From Gnetum montanum (lineage: Eukaryota > Streptophyta > Gnetopsida > Gnetales > Gnetaceae): 30,040 nucleotides of DNA. Below the pieces are notes generated by a model, which worked only from the letters and a program-made list of their open reading frames with translations, was not told the DNA's origin and did no database searches. The stretch covers positions 71,055-101,094 of the forward strand of contig MNCI01028965.1 of the NCBI GenBank assembly GCA_015680685.1, read 5' to 3'. Within the stretch, counting starts at the first letter, position 1. Each line of letters begins with the position of its first letter. Positions 21,019 to 28,017 of this stretch are shown here, in pieces. A program made the translations under genes and the position numbers.

Positions 21019-21986
21019 AGGCTTCAGGGATCAAGGAGGAAAAAAGGAATTTTTGAGGGGATGACTTTTTGGAGGTCTCATACATCACACTTTTGAGAAG
21101 ACATTGGGATTACACTTGGGCTTTCACTTGGAGATACACTTGAGGTTTTAAGAAGTGCTTTGTAAAGAAGAAATTGTGAACGATTTCTTGGAAGATGGCT
21201 TGCTAGAGTAAAGATTTCAGCCTCTTTGTCATGGTCGTGTGAGTTATGTATTTTTTTTTTGTTTAAATTATTTAGCTAGTGGTTTAGATAGTATCATCCT
21301 TGGCAAGTAATTTTGGGATTTTTAGATTGCTCTTACTGTTCTTGTTGCTCGATAGAAATTTCTATTAAAATTTTGCCATAGAAGCGCTTGTGTTTAAAAG
21401 CCTTAAGAGCATTTTAGTAGTAAATTTTGTTATTGTGCAACGTATAGGAACTGCTATTGGGATTGTTGTAAGAGCGCCTCCATTTGTAGTCACGCTGTTG
21501 AACAATTCAGTAGTCACGAGGGTTCAGAAAATCTTTGGTATTTTGATGGGACCAGAATAGCTTCTTTTTATCTTTAAAGTGAATTTCCGTGGTATTTCAA
21601 TCAGAAATTATCAAGTTTTTCAAAGATTCTGTTTAAATGCAATCGTTGACATCTATTATCTAGTCAAAATGAAGGCTCGTACGTGGTAGTTTACATAGCA
21701 ATTTTTGGTAGCATAGTAGGATTGTCTTGAAGAAATTGCTTGTTTGAGCCTTGGAAGTTTCAACAATTCGTAGATATTGAATTTGGGATAGCTTTATTGC
21801 GAAGTGTTTACTCATGTCATTTTACCTTGTTTAAATATTTGAGGTCTACACAAATCTGCTTTCCTTTCTTTTCTATCTATTTCCATCGAATCTTGCTCTA
21901 TTTCTAGTTTTCTTGTGGAACTATCTCTTTCTCTGGGGAAAATTAGGAGTAGATTGCAGAGCTGTGCTCAAATTTTTTTGCAAAAT

Positions 21987-22007
21987 TTTAGGGTTTAGGG
22001 TTTAGGG
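21987..22007 (+). repeat. Three TTTAGGG units
   Basis: Plant telomere-type heptamer, three exact copies plus TTTAG. Too short for a telomere; the complementary AAACCCTA is also a common plant promoter/leader word (telo-box). Confidence 0.9.
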
Positions 22008-22665
22008 TTTAGAGACTAGCAGGCAACTAAATCCTGTTCGAGGACACTCGTTGGTGGTCGCGTCCCAAACGGTCGCCAACACTATGGACTCTTTGAATGT
22101 GGGTTTGTCAGGGCATAAAGGGCATGAGCCTAGTTTGTGGAGGATCCACTAGCATTCCTATTTGGTGCATCAATTAATTTCTTTCCCTTCAAAATTTCTG
22201 CAATCAACATTTAATTCATTCATTTCCACTTTTAACATCCATTTTATTGGCATTGAAGTTGTTTATTTTTCTCCATCTTTCTTATCCCTTATCTTTTCCC
22301 ATTCTATCGCTACCGGAGGATTGCTCTTAGTCATGGGAGTCTTGGTCCAATTTTTTCAATTTTCTCTTAACCCCTACACCTTGGGTAGTCACCAATGTTA
22401 TATCTCTAGAATCTGCATTAGCCATATCATAACTCAGCCAATGGACCTTACATCAAGGCAAGGTATCAACTGCATTGTAATTTATTTATCCTTGCTAATA
22501 TGAGATTGTGTTGTGTGTGCAGATGGTAATCATACAATAATGGATTGGACCTGGAGGGAACACTTAGAATGGACTGGTGCTAGAATAGTTATGCAAGGAA
22601 CATGATTGATGGCATGCTTATGGATGGCCAACGGAAAGCATAATCTTGGCATCGGTAGCAATGGA

Positions 22666-22703
22666 CTTCTTCTTCTCTCTCTCTTTTCTCTCTTCTCTCT
22701 CAG
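22666..22703 (+). promoter_or_regulatory. Possible 3' splice site (pyrimidine tract and CAG)
   Basis: About 35 C/T residues in a row, then CAG|TTG. It has the form of a plant intron acceptor. No matching donor was identified. Confidence 0.3.
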
Positions 22704-22893
22704 TTGCCAAATAAGGCTGGATGTCAAATGTGTATAGTGTTCACTCTTGTGGTCATGAACACTAATATTTCCATGTATTGTAATGATGATCCATTCACGT
22801 GTCACCCCATTCACCATTAGTGTCATTCAAGTCAATAATCCCATACCTTCCCAATATTTTGTAAGGAACTTAAGGAAGATTTTTCATTTAGTC

Positions 22894-22902
22894 ATGGGGG
22901 TA
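22894..22902 (+). promoter_or_regulatory. Short polypurine tract before the 3' LTR
   Basis: ATGGGGGTA directly before TGATGAG. The same GGGGGTA precedes the 3' LTR of element C at 3691-3697, so it is the likely plus-strand primer of the family although short. Confidence 0.5.
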
Positions 22903-23693
22903 TGATGAGCCACGATATTGTGTATGTGATATCATCTATACGATACCATGTCCTTCCTGATTTTCTATAAATAAGAGGTGGCTTTCCTTGTTCTAGGGAG
23001 TTAAACTTAGACCCTTAGCTAAACTCTTACAGTTTTACAATTCCAGAGTTAGAATAATTTCCATGTTCCCACAGTAGGAGTCTTAAAGTGAACGGATCTT
23101 TATTCGAGCAAATTGTACCTAAGCACACATTTGTATACTGTAATAAAGAAGAAATTTATGATAAACCTTGTAGCATGTGGATTAAGCTAAATAGTAATTA
23201 ATTATTGTTGAATGTTTAAATTCTTTCCTAGTTAATTAATCTCTCTCTCAACCCTTGACTCTCCTAGTTAAGTACACTTAGTACGACCACTTCGAGCATG
23301 TGTGTAGTGCTTGGTAACCTAGTAACGGGTAATGTTTGGTAATCCCAGCAACGTTCCATTGGTTCAGGATGTGTGCAGCAAGTGGGAATAGATATTGGTA
23401 TTAGGAACAATTAAAACTTAGTTAGTTAATAGTTAATGAAAGTTAGTCACTTAGTTCTCCTTACCTTCCCCTATTAGCATAAGACGTTAAAAAGACAAAA
23501 GTAATAAAAATCATGTACCTCAAACTTAATCATACAACCATAACAATACAAGTAAATTTGGGAAGACAACAATTGATTAACCCTTAGTGTTCCATTAAGG
23601 CATGTAAGCAGTTAGTCCTTGGAGTTCGACTGGATCATGCATGAAATGCTCGTATTCATATGGTTAAGTGTAGGGGTACCTCACCACTCATCA
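22903..23693 (+). repeat. 3' LTR of element A
   Basis: 791 bp, gap-free match to 13888-14678 at about 91% identity. Differences cluster in the U3 palindrome area (about 13 in the first 60 bp). TATA box at 22966. Confidence 0.95.
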
Positions 23694-23698
23694 TAAAG
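23694..23698 (+). repeat. Target-site duplication of element A, right copy
   Basis: TAAAG, identical to 13883-13887. Confidence 0.9.
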
Positions 23699-23741
23699 GT
23701 TCACAAGCACTAAGATTTTGCAAAAAAATTCAAAAAGCGAT

Positions 23742-25052
23742 ATGAAGAAATTGAAGACTAACATGGGAAATATTTTTAGGAGAATTGATAGAATATCTTC
23801 TAGTAATTAAGAAGGAAAGAAATATGAATGGTTTGATGAAATAGAGATCAATGAGAAAAGGAGTTCTCGAGTATCTCTTATTAATCAAAGGAGTGATCCA
23901 TACTTAAGGATTTCAAGGGAGGAAAACAAGAGCTTCATAAAAGGGACCAAGAGATCTTCAAAGTTCAAGATGATATATGTTGTTGATCAAGTAGAGTTCT
24001 TACATCGTGAGTCATGGGAGATGAAGGATCAAAGCCAAGAGAGTGATAAAGATCAAGGGACTTATTTAAGGAGAATAAAGGGTAGCACTAGAAGGTATGG
24101 TACTCATTCTTTTTGCAATTATTCTAGACCTTGTGAGAAGGGAAAGGAGACTCTAAGTCAAGTTGAGACTATCTCATGGGAGAGAGATGAATCTTCTAGC
24201 CAAGGTATGTGGAAAAATAATCACTTTAATGATGTTTTTCATGAAACTAATGTTAAAACTATGGAGGAGAGTTTACCTTTAGATCTAGTACCTTCAAAGT
24301 GGGATAAAGAGCTTGTTGATGATTCCTTTGAAGAGATGAAGCCATTGGAATTGGAAATTCCTATTTGGTATCTTGAACCTTCAAGCTCTGATGAGATTGG
24401 GCAACCACATGTTGAAGATCAAGTTGAACCAAAGATGGATGAGAGAAGCCATAAAGAGGTAAGCAAGAGTTAGGTTGACCTTGTTGATGGTAGTAATGTC
24501 TCTCATGTTGAAGCTAGTCTAATGGATGCTAGTTTTTCAATTTATCTTGGAAGTGGTTTGCTCAATGGTAATGATGAGCATCATAATCATTGTGGTGATT
24601 GTGATAGGATTGAGAGTCATGTTGTGACTTTTGATGCCATTGTTAGTGAGAGGAAGACTAATAATGGTAAATTGTTTGATGATGATGGTTATTGGGATAA
24701 TCATTGCGAGAAGGTCATTATTGATGTAAGCGAAGACATTGATAATGATATGATTTTCAAAAATTTGGAGATTCTTGCTATTGATTATAGCAATGATAAA
24801 TTTATGAAGTGTGATAATGGATTTGATTGTCTTAGTTATAAAATGGAATTGAAGCATGAAGGTAATTTGCATGTTGGTGATGAAAGGAAGCTAAGTGCTA
24901 GTCTTTCAAGCACTATGAAGAAGAAGGTGAAGAAGAGGAAAAAGAAGAGAAGAAAGGATGTTCAATTAAGAAAGCCTAATCCTTTTTCTTTATTTGTTGC
25001 AAGTTTGAGTCATCATGGGAATGCAAGGGAAGCATTCCAAGTAGATGATTAG
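23742..25052 (+). pseudogene. Charged protein of the family-2 element, function unknown
   Basis: One frame from ATG 23742 to TGA/TAG-free end at 25052 (about 437 codons) with two in-frame stops, near 23811 (TAA) and 24471 (TAG). Parts: MKKLKTNMGNIFRRIDRISS; YEWFDEIEINEKRSSRVSL; a middle rich in S, E, K and D (MKDQSQESDKDQGTYLRRIK, KWDKELVDDSFEEMKPLELE); an acidic and Asp/His-rich part (NGNDEHHNHCGDCDRIESHV, YWDNHCEKVIIDVSEDIDND); then a very basic block KKKVKKRKKKRRKD (about 24919-24960, nuclear-signal-like) and the end PFSLFVASLSHHGNAREAFQ. No zinc knuckle, protease or pol motif. It fills the space where gag-pol would be, ahead of a purine stretch and the 3' LTR. I do not recognise the family. 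Confidence 0.65.
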
Positions 25053-25223
25053 ATAAAAGAAGCATGATGGGGCATGAGGAAAAGCCTCCATGATGATTTT
25101 CATTCTGATGTTTGTAATGCATTGAGTCATGATTATTCTGATGTCCTTGAGTCATGTGGGCATGGTGCCTTCTAGCATGTAAAAGGTCATGAAGCATGCC
25201 ATTTTTAAGGGTGGAAGATTTGG
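25053..25223 (+). other. 3' untranslated part and purine tract of the family-2 element
   Basis: Ends AAGGGTGGAAGATTTGG (25207-25223) directly before TGTAGGG, a plausible polypurine tract. Confidence 0.5.
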
Positions 25224-26121
25224 TGTAGGGACACCTCTTCCAATCCCCTTGTCCTACCCTACATGCTATGTGTCTTTATGTGTTGATTTTGTTAGGCATG
25301 ATTCTTAGATGCTTTAGCATGTTTAGGGGTGTTTTTGGCTCTTTTTTTGATGAGTTTAGGAGGTTTTAGGATATATGAAGACTTATTTGGAGGCATCCAA
25401 ATGTTCCTAGAATCAAAATAAGCAATTTTATTTTTGGCACCTACAAGATGGATGTCCAACCTTAGAAATCTAATCAAAAGTATTGATGTCCAAAGATCAT
25501 ATAGACTTTCATAAAAAATAGTAGATGTCTAACCTAAGTGCTAGGTTGTTATAGTAGATGTCCTAGCAAAGCCAAACATGACCAAGATGCATGGGGAAAC
25601 TTCTGAAAACACTTGTTCCAATTCAAGAAAAAACTAAAGAAATATGAACATAGTTGGAAAGAAAGTGAGAATATGTGGAAAACATATAAAGAACCTAAAG
25701 TTGAGTTGAGGAAATGTTTTTAGAGTTTTTAATTTTTGGTTGCTTATAAATATTGATGTAATTCATCATTGTTTATGTCATAGTGCTAAGTGCCAAAGTG
25801 CCAAGGGTCAAAGTGCAAATGCTAAATGCAAAACATCCCAATAGAGAGCAAGAGAGAGATCTCTTAAGGGAAGAGAGCTTGTATAAGAAGAAAGCTTGTG
25901 CAAGAGAAGAGAGCTTATTCAAGAAGATAGCTTATGTAAGGAAGTTGAGTGAGAGGCAAGGGAGAGCACTCGAGAGAGGTTAGGAGAATCTCTTATAAGT
26001 ATCTTATCTTGAGCTTGGGCTCCATTGTGAGTAATTAAGGATTAAGAGAGGATAAATGTGGCCTCTAAGATCCTTGGAAGTGTTGTGAGTTGAGCTTGGC
26101 TCCTCATCTTTGATGTATTTT

Positions 26122-26126
26122 CTATG
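26122..26126 (+). repeat. Target-site duplication of the solo LTR, left copy
   Basis: CTATG, repeated at 27016-27020. The uninterrupted sequence is seen in the 5' LTR near 13495-13515. Confidence 0.92.
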
Positions 26127-27015
26127 TGATGAGTGGTGAGGTACCCCTACACTCAACCATACGAATATGAGTGTTCATAAATGATCTGGTTGAACTCTGC
26201 AGATAGGCTAGTTGTGGTATCTAGGTAGTTACACATTGATTGTAATTCGTTGTCTTCCCACCTAGACTAGTATTTTCTTTGTCACATATGGTTTAGTCTA
26301 GAGTGAGGTGTATGATGTGGTCCTAAACTAGTGCTACTCCTAGAGGCAATGGAAAATAATCTTTGTTTTAAGCTAAGAGGGAATGAGAGAAGAGAATATA
26401 AGCTAGCCTAAGTGCGATGAGCATCCATCCTTAATCATACGTACACATCTTGGACCTCATGTACCACTTCTAGGATTACCAATCATATATTACTTTAGTG
26501 CTCCTAGATACAGTACTAGGTTACCAAGTAGTCACACTCAAATGCTCGTGATTAAGTCGTACTCATTCCGCATTTAATAACAAGGATAGTAAAGGAAGGT
26601 AAATAAATATTAATTATGAAAACAATAAATAACAATAATAGTTAACAAATTAAAACTAAGTGAATGCTACAATGATGAAGTAATCTCAACCTTTATTACC
26701 GGTCATGTGCACGTCCAAGTACGTCACACTCGAATAAAGGTTCCATATAATTACAATCATCACACTGTGGGCATGCACTGAGGGAAAGAGTTGAGAGGAA
26801 CTAAAAATGAACAAAAAGAGTCTACTCTAACACTAACCGACTCTAAAAATTAGTGCCTCATTCCTATGCATCCAAATGTGGTATTTGTAGGCTTAAACAG
26901 GAACCACGATATCGCGTATCTAATATCGTTAGCGAGGCCACGATATTGCGTACCTGATATTGTGGATTCGATATCGTAGGTCCAATATCGAAGCCTGAAA
27001 AATTATGGTTCATCA
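26127..27015 (-). mobile_element. Solo family-1 LTR (minus strand)
   Basis: 889 bp. On the minus strand it runs from TGATGAACCATAA (27015) to GGTACCTCACCACTCATCA (26127). Flanked by exact CTATG duplications and without internal sequence, so it arose by LTR-LTR recombination after insertion. U3 (26905-26995) has six copies of an RATATYG word, several with intact CpG. Confidence 0.93.
26905..26995. repeat. Cluster of six RATATYG words in the solo LTR U3
   Basis: ACGATATCGCG, TAATATCGTT, ACGATATTGCG, TGATATTGTGG, TCGATATCGTAGG and CAATATCGAAGC within about 90 bp. Same class of word as the palindromes at 740 and 13896, but more copies. Confidence 0.8.
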
Positions 27016-27020
27016 CTATG
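27016..27020 (+). repeat. Target-site duplication of the solo LTR, right copy
   Basis: CTATG, identical to 26122-26126. Confidence 0.92.
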
Positions 27021-27118
27021 TATTTCTAATAATTTTCTTAATAAAAGGAAAGTTTTATCTATTTCATTGTGTTATTTTGTTTTTCTAAGTTAAATCTGCT
27101 TAAAAGTTGTGGATTGGA

Positions 27119-27439
27119 TCCTTTTTCATTGTGTTCTTGCTTTCTAAGGATACAAAACTTTAACAAAACATCCTAGCAAGCATATTGTATTAATTTATGT
27201 AGGAAGCTAACAAAAACCACAATAATAGTAATATCAATAGCAATAATGATATAATACTATGATTTAACAAAGAATATTAGAGCTAATATATTGAAACACA
27301 TCCGACAACATTAATGAATTAATCACATGCATTAAATTAAATAACTAAACCTTTATAAATTTTTTGGTTATGGCAAGTTTAGTTTATTTTTAGCAATTTA
27401 CTTTATGATGGATTTTACTTTTCAACACTTAGATAATTA
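27119..27439. other. AT-rich stretch without recognised content
   Basis: No coding signal. It lies between the truncated family-2 3' LTR and element B. It could be the continuation of the Tekay/Del-like LTR interrupted at 12656 or the U3 of element B; neither could be shown. Confidence 0.45.
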
Positions 27440-27548
27440 GTATTTTATTTTGTAATCACATAAGTACAACCACTTTGTACATAAGTATTAAGGTTTAGTA
27501 ATTCTAGTAATGGATACTTGGTGTGCCCAAGAGTAGCTATTTGGTAAC
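27440..27548 (+). repeat. Family-1 LTR piece (5' LTR of element B, left part)
   Basis: ACATAAGTACAACCACTTTG and the following AGTAATTCTAGTAATGG and ACTTGGTGTG words match the block at 3955-4040 in the LTR of element C (and 14258-14330 in element A). It breaks at 27548, where an inverted LTR end begins. Confidence 0.5.
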
Positions 27549-27735
27549 TGATGAGTGGTGAGGTACCCCTACACTCAACCATACGAATACGAGCATGTAC
27601 GCGTGATCTGGTCGAACTCCACAGATGGACTAGTTGTAGCACCTAGACAGTTAGCCTTAGGTTGTAGTTCACTATCTTTCCACCTGGACTAGTGTTATAT
27701 TTGTCACGTATGGTTTAGTCTAGAGTGAGGTGTAT
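27549..27735 (-). repeat. Inverted family-1 LTR end (left arm of a snap-back)
   Basis: TGATGAGTGGTGAGGTACCC is the reverse complement of the LTR terminus; the segment matches the first 187 bp of the solo LTR at 26127. It is placed head to head with the next LTR piece. Confidence 0.85.
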
Positions 27736-27883
27736 AACACTAGTCTAGGTGGGAAGACAGTGAATTGTGACCTAAGGCTAATTGTCTAGGTGCTACAACT
27801 AGTCCATCTGCGGAGTTCGACCGGATTGCACGTACACGTTCGTATTCGTATGGTTGAGTGTAGTGGTACCTCGCCACTCATCA
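27736..27883 (+). repeat. LTR 3' end of element B (right arm of the snap-back)
   Basis: Ends GGTACCTCGCCACTCATCA, directly followed by the primer site. Roughly 150 bp are the inverted complement of 27549-27710, with about 85-90% identity by eye. Confidence 0.85.
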
Positions 27884-27884
27884 T

Positions 27885-27902
27885 TGGCACCGTTGCAAGG
27901 GA
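27885..27902 (+). promoter_or_regulatory. Primer-binding site of element B, tRNA-Asp type
   Basis: TGGCACCGTTGCAAGGGA, three differences from the plant tRNA-Asp complement. It follows the LTR end by one base, as in element A. Confidence 0.85.
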
Positions 27903-28017
27903 TGGTGCTAGTTATCTAGATTAGTTAAATCATACAAGGTCACTGTATAAGGAATTAATGATATATCTATTAGGAAGAAGAATAATTATTAAAAGTCACA
28001 TAAATTCACACACAACA

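Larger units (their letters stand above)
20840..22081 (+). repeat. LTR-like segment with TATA box and telomere-like repeat
   Basis: Starts TGTTAGC and ends GCCAACA, imperfect inverted ends of the TG...CA type. A strong TATA box (CCCTATAAAAAGGCTTCAG, TATA at 21012) lies about 170 bp in, followed by a transcript-like leader. Near the end are three TTTAGGG units (21987-22007). No 5-bp duplication, primer site or second copy was found, so it may be a diverged solo LTR or part of element A itself. Confidence 0.35.
22082..22902 (+). other. Non-coding internal region of element A, last part
   Basis: No retroviral motif. Contains a long pyrimidine tract ending in CAG (22666-22703). The final part (TTTTTCATTTAGTCATGGGG, ending at 22899) matches the sequence before the 3' LTR of element C at about 3675-3697. 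Confidence 0.6.
13888..23693 (+). mobile_element. Element A: full-length 9.8-kb Athila-like element with gag-protease but no RT, RNase H or integrase
   Basis: Two 791-bp LTRs, exact TAAAG duplications, a tRNA-Asp primer site, a gag-protease frame (14795-17926, tail to about 18310), then 4.6 kb without retroviral coding sequence up to the 3' LTR. Primer type, zinc-knuckle spacing and protease sequence point to the Athila branch of Ty3/gypsy. With gag and protease only, it resembles the gag-only non-autonomous plant elements known as TR-GAG. By hand alignment the LTRs differ at about 70 of 791 positions (about 9%), mostly transitions and without indels, so the insertion is not recent. It sits in the coding part of the family-2 element. 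Confidence 0.9.
12657..27118 (+). mobile_element. Family-2 LTR element without pol, containing two later insertions
   Basis: 5' LTR 12657-13639, primer site, a short gag-like start (13777-13887), a long reading frame (23742-25052), a purine stretch and 3' LTR from 25224. Without element A and the solo LTR it would be about 3.8 kb, with an internal region of only about 1.8 kb. No protease, RT or integrase is encoded. The LTRs are related to the chromovirus 3' LTR at 7300-8230, so it was probably mobilised by that kind of element. The 3' LTR lacks about its last 45 bp, so the 5-bp duplication (ATTAG lies before 12657) could not be confirmed. Confidence 0.8.
25224..27118 (+). repeat. 3' LTR of the family-2 element, interrupted by a solo LTR
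   Basis: TGTAGGGACACC at 25224 matches the 5' LTR through TATTTTCTATG (26126), is interrupted by 26127-27015 plus a duplicated CTATG, and resumes at 27021 with TATTTCTAATAATTTTC. The match ends near 27118 (GTTGTGGATTGG); the last 45 bp, including CCCCCTACA, are missing. A short repeat of the TTCATTGTGTT...TTTCTAAG word follows. Confidence 0.85.

Noticed and set aside
21987-22007. Telomere or telomere-fusion scar
   Set aside because: Only three TTTAGGG units, inside a retroelement. Such short runs are common in plant promoters and LTRs.
22530-22826. Minus-strand 98-residue frame with an RE-rich stretch
   Set aside because: The RE-rich part is the complement of the CT tract at 22666-22700. 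No homology is recognisable.
24537-24872. Minus-strand 111-residue frame
   Set aside because: Shadow of the plus-strand frame 23742-25052; rich in I, T and N, as expected from complementing GAT/AAT codons.
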